DNA from: Desulfobulbaceae bacterium UBA2273
GTDB lineage: Bacteria > Desulfobacterota > Desulfobulbia > Desulfobulbales > Desulfurivibrionaceae
Assembly: GCA_002347095.1 (NCBI GenBank)
Contig: DDWZ01000023.1
Coordinates: 62,001-126,000, forward strand
Direction: 5' to 3'
Length of the DNA stretch: 64,000 bases
Shown piece after piece: positions 52,102 through 60,642 of this stretch. A program made the position numbers and the translations under genes. Position 1 is the first letter of the stretch. Every line of letters starts with the position of its first letter. Under the pieces are notes generated by a model. It searched no databases and had not been told where the DNA came from. It saw nothing but the letters and a program-made list of their open reading frames with translations.

Positions 52102-52938
52102 ATGGCCATTACGATCAACAGCAACAGCAGCACACTAGCCGTTAGCCAACTGGAGCGCAGCCCAAAAAATCTTGCCCCTTCCCTGGAAAAAATCGCTTCC
52201 GAACGGCGCACCAGCAAGGGTTCGGATGATGCCGCAGGCATGGTCATCGCCGACAGCCTGACCACGCAGGCACGAGGAATGGGCCAGGCCCTGCGCAGCA
52301 CCAACGATGCCGTTTCCATGGCTCAGGTGGCGGACAGCGCCTTGGGTCAGTCAACAACCTTGGTGCAGTCCATCCGCAAAAAGGCGGTCCAGGCGGCAGC
52401 CAGCCAAAGCACGGAGACCCGCCAGGCTCTCCAGAAAGAGATCAATACCTCCTTGGCCCAACTCGACAAAATCGCCGAGGACACTGCCTACAACGGACAG
52501 CAGTTGCTTTCCGGCTCTTTTCCCGGCAAAGAGATCCAAGTGGGAGCCAACAGCGGCGAAACCATGAGGCTGTCCATCCCCTCGGCAAAAACAAACACAC
52601 TCGGCAGCCCGACCATGGGCACGCTCTCCGAGGTCACTGTTCTGAGCCAGGAAAGCGCCCAGGATGCCAGCAAGATTGCCGATGCGGCCCTGGCACAGAT
52701 CAACGCCGCCCGGGCAGACATCGGTTCCGCCCAAAAGCAGCTTTCTACGGCGATCAACAATCTGACCACCTCCGGCAGCAACCTGCTGGCCGCCGCCTCA
52801 AGCACCGCCGATGTTGATATGGCGGAAGAAACCATCAACTTCACCACCATGAAGGTTCTCACCGAGGCGAAATCCTTTGCCCTGGCCCAGACCAAAAACT
52901 TGAACAAACAAAACGTGTTGAGCCTGCTGCAAGGTTGA
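52102..52938 (+). CDS. flagellin-like protein, minimal form
   Basis: A 278-residue flagellin homologue with D0/D1 helices only: N-terminal DDAAGMVIADSLTTQARGMGQALRSTNDAVSMAQ and TAYNGQQLLSGSF, C-terminal ADVDMAEETINFTTMKVLTEAKSFALAQ ending NVLSLLQG. The surface domains D2/D3 are missing and the first segment has an unusual ERRTSKGSDDAAG instead of the usual GLRINSA. No other flagellar gene is near. It could be a filament flagellin, a minor flagellin or a flagellin-fold protein with another role. GGAGG precedes the ATG. Confidence 0.88.
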   Translation: MAITINSNSSTLAVSQLERSPKNLAPSLEKIASERRTSKGSDDAAGMVIADSLTTQARGMGQALRSTNDAVSMAQVADSALGQSTTLVQSIRKKAVQAAASQSTETRQALQKEINTSLAQLDKIAEDTAYNGQQLLSGSFPGKEIQVGANSGETMRLSIPSAKTNTLGSPTMGTLSEVTVLSQESAQDASKIADAALAQINAARADIGSAQKQLSTAINNLTTSGSNLLAAASSTADVDMAEETINFTTMKVLTEAKSFALAQTKNLNKQNVLSLLQG

Positions 52939-52966
52939 ACCGCGGTCTCCTGCGGCCACATACTAA

Positions 52967-53007
52967 ACAAAAAAACCGAATCGCCATCAAGCGATTCGGT
53001 TTTTTTG
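52967..53007. terminator. bidirectional intrinsic terminator
   Basis: ACCGAATCGC and GCGATTCGGT (10 base pairs, six-base loop) with an A-run before and a T-run after. It ends the flagellin transcript on the plus strand and the ferredoxin-type gene on the minus strand. Confidence 0.92.
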
Positions 53008-53042
53008 TCAACAGCCGGCTTCTTTCGCCCTAGCGCTGATAA

Positions 53043-53753
53043 TCAGTGACGGGCCAAAAATTCACCTGCCCCTTTTCCGCGGGAATCCCTTTCTGTGATG
53101 GAGTCAGCCCCCTTTGCAAACGAGAGCGCCTTCGTGGGACAATTCACCACACAGTTTCCGCAGCGCATGCAATCCGCGCTTCTGACATTTCCGATGCTCC
53201 GCATGCTGCCGGGGTTGGTCTCAATGGGGCAGACCTTCTCGCACAGGCCGCACTCGCGGCATCCGTCTCCAACCTGCAACCGATAGGCCCGCAACCCGAG
53301 AAATCCCTGAAAAAGACCCATGGGACAGATGCTGCACCAGGACCTCGGTTTCCAGAGCAGACCAAGCCATATGCCCATGCCTGTGGAGATGGTCCACATC
53401 ATCACGAAAGCAGCCCCGATTTTTTTGGGATCCCCATCGGCCAGGATCAGCCGGGATAAGAGCAAGCCCATCATCAGGACAAAAATAAGCCATCGAAACC
53501 ATGGCGCCTTGAAAACCGGCAGCATCTTCTTCTTGCGGCTGAACAATGCGAGCAGCCGTTCGTGAAAAGAACCCATGGCGCAAAACCAGCCGCAATAATA
53601 ACGGCCGCGAAACAGAGAAAGGATGAGCATGAACAGCAGCATGACGATGGCGATATAGCCGAGATAAGGCCAAAAATACCCGCCGATCACCACAAGGGGC
53701 ACGAGGGGCGCAAGTCCGATCTGCCAATATTTACGATTCTTCTTTTCTTTCAT
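53043..53753 (-). CDS. membrane 4Fe-4S polyferredoxin, NapH-like
   Basis: A 236-residue protein with about four membrane segments, two CxxxC-type cysteine motifs (YCGWFCAMG, WCSICPMG) facing the inside of the membrane, and two C-terminal [4Fe-4S] clusters (CRECGLCEKVCP and CMRCGNCVVNCP). The layout is that of NapH/YccM/CcoG-like electron-transfer proteins between the quinone pool or cytoplasm and periplasmic reductases. No reductase is adjacent. A promoter candidate lies upstream. Confidence 0.88.
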   Translation of the reverse strand: MKEKKNRKYWQIGLAPLVPLVVIGGYFWPYLGYIAIVMLLFMLILSLFRGRYYCGWFCAMGSFHERLLALFSRKKKMLPVFKAPWFRWLIFVLMMGLLLSRLILADGDPKKIGAAFVMMWTISTGMGIWLGLLWKPRSWCSICPMGLFQGFLGLRAYRLQVGDGCRECGLCEKVCPIETNPGSMRSIGNVRSADCMRCGNCVVNCPTKALSFAKGADSITERDSRGKGAGEFLARH

Positions 53754-54121
53754 CCCCTCACCTTTCGGACCGCAAAACGCTTGTTTTCATCACGTTACCC
53801 ACCGAAGGCCCCCCTACGATGCCACCAACACAAAAAAGATTAAGAATATAATTAATAAATTTATTTACTAAATAAGAAAAAACTTAACCTTTGTCAAGGT
53901 GAAATATCCTCTCCCCATCGCCCGAAAACTCCCGGACACCAACAAGAGTGGAGGCGGTGCGCTCTGTTGGCACGAAACACATCATGACATCAGCGTACCA
54001 GAAAAACGCACACCGAAGAGAGGCAAGTTTTTTTGCTGTGCCCAACACAACCGGGAAAGAAATTTACAGAACAACAGAGAGGGGGGGGACGGCATAACGC
54101 CAACGGATTCGGCTGCTTGAC
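53754..54121. other. intergenic region with AT-rich tract
   Basis: These 368 bases contain no gene. From 53828 to 53886 the sequence is nearly all A and T, with a short inverted AATAAATTTATT. The promoter candidate of the ferredoxin-type gene lies at 53869-53897. From 53940 onward nothing is seen. Confidence 0.5.
53869..53897 (-). promoter_or_regulatory. possible sigma-70-type promoter for the membrane ferredoxin gene
   Basis: On the minus strand TTGACA (53892-53897) and TATTTA (53869-53874) are 17 bases apart. The -35 is perfect; the -10 matches three of six. It would give a leader of about 110 bases including the AT-rich tract. Confidence 0.42.
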
Positions 54122-54829
54122 TCACGCTCCGGGTTTCAACCCAGCCTCAAGCCGCAAAAGCATCCGGGCGAGTTTTTGGTTATCCGCGACCTGTTCGACC
54201 ATATTCGCTTTGAAATTTTCCCTGGCAAAATGGGCCGCGGTCCTGCCGTCTTCCGAAACAAGTCGAGGATCGGCCCCCCGGTCAAGGAGCAGATGAACCA
54301 CCTCGATTCGCCCATTTTTTGCCGCAGCCATGAGGGGAGTCAGCCTGCTTTTTCCCACCCGGCAGTTCGGATCCGCCTTGTAATCAAGAAGCAAGGCGGC
54401 GATCCGTGCATCCTCCTTGTGCGCCGCCAGCCAGAGAGGGGTTCTGCCGTCATGGTCGGCGACATTCGGTTGGGCGCCGAATGCCAACAGCTTGGAAACA
54501 ATGGCCGGATTGCCGGGAGCAATGGCGCAGTGCAGGGCGGTGGTGCCGTCATCCGTGGCGGAATTGACCGCTTCAACGCTGGCTTTGACCAGAACATGAT
54601 CGATCCCGTCCACAAACCCCTGGGCAACCGCCTGCATGAGAATGGTCTTGCCGGTTCCATCGACCACAAAAAAATCATCCCGGCGCCGGAACCGTGTAAA
54701 AATCCCGGGCTTGCCGTCTTCCCCCTCCTCCTCACGCAAAGCCAGGGATCGGCTTACCCGGATCAAAAAAAAGCTGATGATTACCACAAGGGCAAAAAGA
54801 GCGAAGATGGCGGTATATCCATCGGGCAT
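54122..54829 (-). CDS. membrane-anchored ankyrin-repeat protein
   Basis: A 235-residue protein: an N-terminal membrane helix (about 6-23, FALFALVVIISFFLI), a basic linker, then about five ankyrin repeats (GKTILMQAVAQG, DGTTALHCAIAPGNPAIVSKLLAFGA, DGRTPLWLAAHKEDARIAALLL, RLTPLMAAAKNGRIEVVHLLLDRGAD, DGRTAAHFARE). Ankyrin repeats bind proteins. The start at 54829 was chosen because GGGAG lies upstream; a GTG start at 54865 is possible. It is divergent from kup across 258 bases. Confidence 0.85.
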   Translation of the reverse strand: MPDGYTAIFALFALVVIISFFLIRVSRSLALREEEGEDGKPGIFTRFRRRDDFFVVDGTGKTILMQAVAQGFVDGIDHVLVKASVEAVNSATDDGTTALHCAIAPGNPAIVSKLLAFGAQPNVADHDGRTPLWLAAHKEDARIAALLLDYKADPNCRVGKSRLTPLMAAAKNGRIEVVHLLLDRGADPRLVSEDGRTAAHFARENFKANMVEQVADNQKLARMLLRLEAGLKPGA

Positions 54830-54981
54830 GGCTTGCAACTCCCTCTTTGCACATGATCGGGGCACGGAAAAAACCCTGCCGCCACCACGGGCGACGCACT
54901 GCTGTTAGCAGGCGCAACTTCGACGTTTTCACAAAAAGCACGGTGGGATTATCTTATATATCTTAGCATCGAAAGCTACGA

Positions 54982-55025
54982 GGGCAAAGGGTAAAGCCCG
55001 CCAAGGCGGGAAAGGATTTTTTTTT
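54982..55025 (+). promoter_or_regulatory. attenuator-like structure in the kup leader
   Basis: GGGC (54982-54985) can pair with GCCC (54996-54999). CCCGCC (54997-55002) can pair with GGCGGG (55005-55010), and a run of nine T follows at 55017-55025. The two hairpins share bases 54997-54999 and therefore exclude one another. The T-run lies 62 bases before the kup ATG and the genes here are divergent, so the second hairpin could end kup transcripts early. No known riboswitch class is recognised. Confidence 0.5.
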
Positions 55026-55087
55026 ATTGCTCTTTTAGTGACAATGGCCGATAGTGCCGTTTGCTGAAAATAAAGGAATAAACTGTT

Positions 55088-56974
55088 ATGAATTCCCCCC
55101 CCGATGAAATCCCCGGCAAAAAATTAACCGCGCTGTCGCTTGCGGCCCTGGGCGTTGTTTTTGGCGACATCGGCACCAGCCCTCTGTACGCCATGCGGGA
55201 ATGTTTCCACGGCCAATACGCCATCACGGCTTCCGCCGGCAATATCCTCGGCGTATTGTCCCTCATCTTCTGGGCTCTGCTGCTCATTGTCAGCGTCAAA
55301 TATCTCGGCTTCATCCTCCGGGCCGATAACGAAGGCGAAGGCGGGGTTCTGGCCCTGACCGCCCTGATCAAACCGAAAAACATCAAGCCCCGCACCCCCC
55401 AATGGGCCCTGGTGGGGCTGGGCGTTTTTGCCGCCTGCCTGATGTACGGCGATGGCATGATCACCCCGGCCATCTCGGTGCTGAGCGCCGTGGAAGGGGT
55501 AAAGAACATCACCCCGCTGCTCGAAGCCTACATCATCCCGACCACCATCATCATCCTCGGCGGGCTGTTTCTGCTGCAAAAGCGGGGCACCGCCAGGGTG
55601 GGCCGCCTGTTCGGGCCGATCATGCTCCTCTGGTTCTGCACCCTTGCCGGCCTCGGCATTGCCCAGATCCTCAACTACCCCGAGGTTCTGGCCGCCGTCT
55701 TTCCCTGGCACGGGATCAGTTTTCTACTCGAAAACAGGCTGCACGGCTTCATCGTCTTGGGCGCGGTCTTCCTGGCGGTTACCGGGGCCGAGGCGATCTA
55801 TGCCGACATGGGCCATTTCGGCAAACGGCCCATCCAACTGGTCTGGTTCCTGGTCGCCTTTCCGGCCCTGGTGCTGAACTATTTCGGCCAGGGCGCCCTC
55901 CTGCTTGTCCGGCCGGAAGAGGCGTACCATCCCTTCTACGCCCTGGTTCCGGACTGGGCCATGATCCCCATGGTGATCCTGGCCACGTGCGCCACGATCA
56001 TCGCCTCCCAAGCCGTGATCACCGGCTCCTTTTCCCTCACCCGCCAGGCGATTCAACTGGGATACCTTCCCCGGCTGCGGGTCACCCACACCTCGTCCTC
56101 GCACATGGGGCAGATCTATGTGGGACCGGTGAACTGGGCCCTGATGCTCTGCACCATCGGCCTGGTCCTGGGCTTTCAATCCTCAAGCAAGCTGGCCGCC
56201 GCCTACGGCGTGGCAGTGAGCGCCACCATGCTGATCACCACCACCCTCTTTTTTGTGGTGGCCAGCAAGCGCTGGGGTTGGAGCCGGCTGACCGCCGGAT
56301 TGCTCACCGCCCTTTTCTTTGCCGTGGACCTTCCCTTTTTCGCAGCGAACATGAGCAAGCTCTTCCATGGCGCCTGGTTTGCCCTTGCCATTGGCGGATT
56401 CTTCTTCCTCATCATGCTGACCTGGGAACAGGGCCGAGAGATCCTTGGCAACAAGATGCGGAGCCTGACCCCGAGACTGGAAACATTCAAGGAGATGCTG
56501 GCAGCCAACCCGCCGCAGCGAATCAGCGGCCAAGCCGTGTTCCTGACCCGGGGCCATGACATTGTGCCCGCCGCGCTGATGCATAACCTGAAGCACAACA
56601 AGATCCTGCACTCGGAGGTTATTTTTCTCAACATCCGCACCGAGGAAATACCCAGGGTGCCGAACTTCGAAAAAATCGAGGCCGAAAAACTGGGCGCTGG
56701 CCTCTACCGCATCATTGCCCACTACGGTTTCATGGAAGAGCCGAACATTGACACCATTTTCGCCCTGTCCCGCAGCAAGGGGGTGAACCTGGAGATGAAA
56801 GAGGCCAGCTTTTTCCTGGGGAGGGAAAAACTCTCCATCAGCGAACACCCGGAAATGTGGCGCTGGCGCTCGCACCTTTTCCTCTTCCTGGCGCGCAACG
56901 CCATGGATGCCGCGGCATTTTTCGACATCCCCTCGGACCAGGTCATTGAGGTCGGCGTTCAGCTAGAGCTGTAA
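55088..56974 (+). CDS. kup: low-affinity potassium transporter Kup
   Basis: A 628-residue KUP/HAK/KT transporter with 12 membrane segments: GVVFGDIGTSPLYA at the start, GEGGVLALTALI, LMYGDGMITPAISVLSAVEG, TGAEAIYADMGHFG and the long C-terminal cytoplasmic domain (LTRGHDIVPAALMHNLKHNK onward). It imports potassium together with protons. The leader before it carries an attenuator-like structure. SD AAGGAA precedes the ATG. Confidence 0.96.
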   Translation: MNSPPDEIPGKKLTALSLAALGVVFGDIGTSPLYAMRECFHGQYAITASAGNILGVLSLIFWALLLIVSVKYLGFILRADNEGEGGVLALTALIKPKNIKPRTPQWALVGLGVFAACLMYGDGMITPAISVLSAVEGVKNITPLLEAYIIPTTIIILGGLFLLQKRGTARVGRLFGPIMLLWFCTLAGLGIAQILNYPEVLAAVFPWHGISFLLENRLHGFIVLGAVFLAVTGAEAIYADMGHFGKRPIQLVWFLVAFPALVLNYFGQGALLLVRPEEAYHPFYALVPDWAMIPMVILATCATIIASQAVITGSFSLTRQAIQLGYLPRLRVTHTSSSHMGQIYVGPVNWALMLCTIGLVLGFQSSSKLAAAYGVAVSATMLITTTLFFVVASKRWGWSRLTAGLLTALFFAVDLPFFAANMSKLFHGAWFALAIGGFFFLIMLTWEQGREILGNKMRSLTPRLETFKEMLAANPPQRISGQAVFLTRGHDIVPAALMHNLKHNKILHSEVIFLNIRTEEIPRVPNFEKIEAEKLGAGLYRIIAHYGFMEEPNIDTIFALSRSKGVNLEMKEASFFLGREKLSISEHPEMWRWRSHLFLFLARNAMDAAAFFDIPSDQVIEVGVQLEL

Positions 56975-57011
56975 CCTCACCGGCTTGCTGCGGCAACATT
57001 TCCTCCTTGGT

Positions 57012-57278
57012 TCAACCACCCAGTTGGTCAAGTCTGCGGTTCCGGAAGTACAGGAGAATATCTCCAAACACCATGATTCCGTTCAGGATATACAACCCTA
57101 TCACCACATCGGGGCTGAAAAATATTTTATGCAGAATGCCGGAGACATATCCCAGAAAAACCACCCCCAGGAAAAAAAGGCTCTTGCCGGCATTGGTCCG
57201 GGAGCGGTACGAACGGCAGAGGGAAAAAGGCCAGGCCGCCCCAAAGCACACCAACATGACAATCTCAAAAATACTCAT
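57012..57278 (-). CDS. small PQ-loop/SemiSWEET-like membrane protein
   Basis: An 88-residue protein with three predicted membrane segments (about 4-18, 34-50, 57-76) and the motif WPFSLCRSYRSRTNAGKS, matching PQ-loop-like proteins of the SemiSWEET kind that form dimeric sugar or amino acid pores. No partner gene is visible. It is convergent with kup (gap 37 bases). Confidence 0.72.
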   Translation of the reverse strand: MSIFEIVMLVCFGAAWPFSLCRSYRSRTNAGKSLFFLGVVFLGYVSGILHKIFFSPDVVIGLYILNGIMVFGDILLYFRNRRLDQLGG

Positions 57279-57524
57279 AGTTCTTCCAATCGCCTGTCTG
57301 CATGATTATTTTTTCCTTCACCGGGAACACTACAGGGGCTCAAACGTGCCGCAGCACCCATAGCGCACGCATCCATTTTTTTGTGCAAGACCATCCATAT
57401 TGCATCGACTGATAAAGCACGGTACTATTTCAGGACAAGAGGGCGGGCAATGACGCAAATCGCGCCACCGTGCGCCTAACCCTGCGTTAACGAGCCGTTT
57501 TCCCTCTCAACAGAGAGCGTTCCC

Positions 57525-58499
57525 ATGGCAAAAAAAACTTTTCACCTCGCGCTGATCATCTGTACAGGCCTGCTGCTGATTTTCACTCCTGCCCACCAGG
57601 CCCTTGCCCTGACAAAAAAAGTCATATTCCGGGGAGGACCGGCTGGCGGAACCTTTCAACGGGTGGCCGACGCCATCGAATCCTACCCAGAGGTCAAAGG
57701 CATATCAACCGTGAGCGTCACGGCCCAGCCGTCCGCCGGCTCCATGGAAAACCTCGCGGAAGTCCATGCCGGCCAAGCCGATTTCGGCCTGGTCTACTCC
57801 GGCCATGCCTATCTCGGCCGCAACGGCCTGCTGCAAGACGACGGCAAGCGCTATGACAAGGTTCTGGCCGTGGCCTCCCTCTATGGCGCGCCGGCTCAGC
57901 TCGTGGTCCGCAAAGGTTCCGGCATACGCAGGGTCAAGGATCTCAAGGGTAAAAGGGTGGGGGTCGGCAGCCCCGGTTCAGGAGCCTTTGCCAATTGCGA
58001 GCTTTTCTTCAGACACCTGGGAATCTGGGACGCCATCATCCCCAGCCATATCGGCTACAATGAGGTTGCCATAGCCTTTGCCAATAAACAGCTCGATGCG
58101 TTCTGGCTGTTTACCGCTTTCCCGAGCAGCGCCGTCACCTTGGCCGCTCGCACCGGCAAGATCGACCTTCTCAATCTCGATGCCGAAGCCAGGGCCAGCG
58201 GCTTTTACAAAAAATACCCCTACTTCACCGCCCGCACCGTACCCAAGGGAACCTATAGAGGGGTAAGCCACAACACCCCGTCCTTCCAGGATTCCACCCT
58301 CTGGGTGGCCAATGCCGAGGTGCCGGACGAAGTGGTCTACCGCCTGCTCTCCAACATCTACAACAAAAAGGGGTTGCGCCACATGGGGAAATACAGCCCC
58401 GCCCTGAAAAGCATGACCCTGCGTTCCGGAGCCAAGGGGATCATCATCCCCATGCATCCAGGCGCCATCAAATTCTGGAAGGAAAAAGGGTACCTCTGA
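57525..58499 (+). CDS. TAXI-family TRAP transporter solute-binding protein
   Basis: A 324-residue periplasmic binding protein. The signal peptide (cleavage after ALA near 28) is followed by VIFRGGPAGGTFQRVADAIE, VTAQPSAGSMENLAEVHAGQADFGLVYSG and VRKGSGIRRVKDLKGKRVGVGSPGSG, the TAXI features. It binds a carboxylate such as glutamate or 2-oxoglutarate in known members. The usual fused TRAP permease gene is not next to it. Confidence 0.92.
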   Translation: MAKKTFHLALIICTGLLLIFTPAHQALALTKKVIFRGGPAGGTFQRVADAIESYPEVKGISTVSVTAQPSAGSMENLAEVHAGQADFGLVYSGHAYLGRNGLLQDDGKRYDKVLAVASLYGAPAQLVVRKGSGIRRVKDLKGKRVGVGSPGSGAFANCELFFRHLGIWDAIIPSHIGYNEVAIAFANKQLDAFWLFTAFPSSAVTLAARTGKIDLLNLDAEARASGFYKKYPYFTARTVPKGTYRGVSHNTPSFQDSTLWVANAEVPDEVVYRLLSNIYNKKGLRHMGKYSPALKSMTLRSGAKGIIIPMHPGAIKFWKEKGYL

Positions 58500-58514
58500 G
58501 CGTGCGCGCCCGAA

Positions 58515-60251
58515 TCACCGGGGCACAAGGGGGAGATATCCGGGCTGCCAGCCCATCATCTCCACCAAACGCTGCAACCGTTCCCGCTTGTAATCATGCT
58601 GATAGGTGCTGTACACGCAGGGGCGGGCCACCCCCAAATTGATGGCCGACTCGCCCACGGCCAGGGCCACGGCGAGGCTCACCTCGCGCAGCATGGCCAC
58701 CGAGGGGAGCAGGATGCCCTTTTTGAGATCCGCTGCCGACACCTGTCCGGCCACCGCCTGGGCCGCGGCGGTAAAAAACTGGGGCAGCACCTCCTGCGCT
58801 CCCGAGGCCAAGACTCCCAGACCCACCCCGGGAAAGATAAACACATTGTTGCACTGCCCCACCCTGACCGGCAGCCCTCCGGCGACCACCGGCTCAAAGG
58901 GACTGCCCGTGGCGACCAAAGCACTGCCGGAGGTCCACTTATGGATGTCGGCGGGATGCGCCTCCGCCTGGGCCGTTGGATTGCTGAGCGGCAGAATGAC
59001 GGGCCGCCGGGCATTGCCCTGCATGGCCTGAACAATATACCTGCTGAAGGCGCCAGGCTGACCCGAGGTGCCGATCAGCACCGTGACCCGCGCCTTCTGG
59101 ATCACATTCAACAGGTTGCCGTCCGTTTTGGCGAGGTACCAATCCAGCGCGGCCGGATCCTTGGCAAACTTCTGTTTGTATGGTTCAAGCTCCCGCTCCG
59201 TGGTGACCAGTCCCTTGCTGTCCACGGTGAAAATCCTGGCCCTCGCCTCTTCCCGGCCGAGCCCTGCCTCAACAAGCGCGGTCTCGATCTGTTCGGCAAT
59301 ACCGACCCCGCCCGCGCCCGCGCCATACACCAGATAGACCTGTTTGGTGAGCGGTTCCTTCTTGATGTGCATGGCGTTGAGCAAGGCCGCCAGGGTTACG
59401 GCCCCGGTGCCCTGGATATCGTCATTGAACGAGACCAGGTCATGCAGATAGGTGTCGCGGATGGCAAAGGCCTTCTGCTTGGAAAAATCCTCCCACTGGC
59501 AGAGGGCATGGGGGAATACCGCCTTGAAGGCCTTGGCAAAGCTTCGGACAAAAGCGAGATACTCCTCCCCCACCAAACGGGGATGCCACCAGCCGAGATA
59601 GTTCGGATCGTTCAAGAGCGCGGCGTTGTCCGTGCCCACATCAAGGGAAATAGGCAGACAATGCCAGGGGGCAACTCCGGCTCCCTGGGTGTAGAGCATG
59701 AGCTTGCCGAGACAGATGGAGATCCCGCCCACCCCCTGATCGCCGATGCCGAGAATGCCCTGATTGTCGGTGACAACCGCCACCCGGATCTGCCGGGATT
59801 TGAACCGGCGCAAGATTTCCTCGGCCCGGTCGATGTTGCCGGGGAAAAAATGCAGCCCGTTTGCCTTGCGAAACATGGAAGAATACTGCTTGCAGGCCTC
59901 GCCCACGGTGGGCGTGTAGATTATCGGCATGAACCGCTCGATATCGCTGGCGATAACGGCATGGGCCAGGGTCACATTCCGGTCGTAGAGGGAGCGCAGA
60001 TAGACAAACTGCTCCAGATCACCGGTTTTCCGCGCAAGCGTTTCCAGACAATTGTCCACCTGCTGCTCCAGGGTGCGGACGCTGGGCGGCAGGGTCCCTT
60101 CCAATTGAAGCTGTTCCCGTTCGTCCCGGGTAAAGGCGGTGCCCTTGTTGGTGAACTGGTTGTCATACACTCCGAGCCAGCGGCTGAAGACTTCGATCGC
60201 CTTGGTGTTGCCATAGGGATCGTACTGAAAACGGAAGCTGTTTTGCGGCAT
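58515..60251 (-). CDS. NAD-dependent malic enzyme
   Basis: A 578-residue malic enzyme of the large type (similar in length to MaeA). Motifs include YTPTVGEAC, RVAVVTDNQGILGIGDQG, ISLDVGTDNAALLNDP, EDFSKQKAF, NDDIQGTGAVTLA, VYGAGAGGVGIAEQI and LSNPTAQAEAHPADIHKW. It decarboxylates malate to pyruvate with NAD+ and a divalent metal. Start at 60251 gives MPQNSFRFQYDPYG; an in-frame TTG further upstream (60293) is less likely. Confidence 0.94.
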   Translation of the reverse strand: MPQNSFRFQYDPYGNTKAIEVFSRWLGVYDNQFTNKGTAFTRDEREQLQLEGTLPPSVRTLEQQVDNCLETLARKTGDLEQFVYLRSLYDRNVTLAHAVIASDIERFMPIIYTPTVGEACKQYSSMFRKANGLHFFPGNIDRAEEILRRFKSRQIRVAVVTDNQGILGIGDQGVGGISICLGKLMLYTQGAGVAPWHCLPISLDVGTDNAALLNDPNYLGWWHPRLVGEEYLAFVRSFAKAFKAVFPHALCQWEDFSKQKAFAIRDTYLHDLVSFNDDIQGTGAVTLAALLNAMHIKKEPLTKQVYLVYGAGAGGVGIAEQIETALVEAGLGREEARARIFTVDSKGLVTTERELEPYKQKFAKDPAALDWYLAKTDGNLLNVIQKARVTVLIGTSGQPGAFSRYIVQAMQGNARRPVILPLSNPTAQAEAHPADIHKWTSGSALVATGSPFEPVVAGGLPVRVGQCNNVFIFPGVGLGVLASGAQEVLPQFFTAAAQAVAGQVSAADLKKGILLPSVAMLREVSLAVALAVGESAINLGVARPCVYSTYQHDYKRERLQRLVEMMGWQPGYLPLVPR

Positions 60252-60642
60252 GGATGCGCTACCCGAGCTGAGATTGGAACACAGTACAGTCAAGAAACAT
60301 GATCATCTTTTTCCGGCGCCAAGGCTAACCCAATTTCATACCATTTCCGCCTCCACCCTGACCAGTACTTTTCTCTTTATTGATTTTTTTTACCGCGATC
60401 CTTCCGCACGCGGGGGCAATATAGCTTGAAACGCGTATCTCTTTGCGGTAAAGGGCCAGTATGGCTCCGCCCGATCTTGAGCAAACCGCTCTCACACCAT
60501 CAATTCGTTTTTGGGTGAAAAAACGGCACAATGAGCCGGCGCGGCGGCAACGGCGGCAAAACAACGCACAGCGCCGGGTGCTTCTTGACAGCTCCCAGCC
60601 TTGCCATGCTGCCTCTTCCCTTTTCTCGACCGGATTGCGACA
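60252..60642. other. divergent intergenic region between malic enzyme and KamA genes
   Basis: These 391 bases hold both promoters, but no box pair stands out. An A/T-rich stretch (60373-60391) and TTGACA at about 60586 are the only hints. A 61-residue open frame ending at the KamA start (60461-60646) has no recognisable homology or ribosome-binding site, so I do not call it. Confidence 0.4.

Noticed and set aside
54830..55087. Known riboswitch (c-di-AMP ydaO or c-di-GMP GEMM) before kup
   Set aside because: The conserved cores of these classes are not present; only a simple attenuator-like fold is supported.
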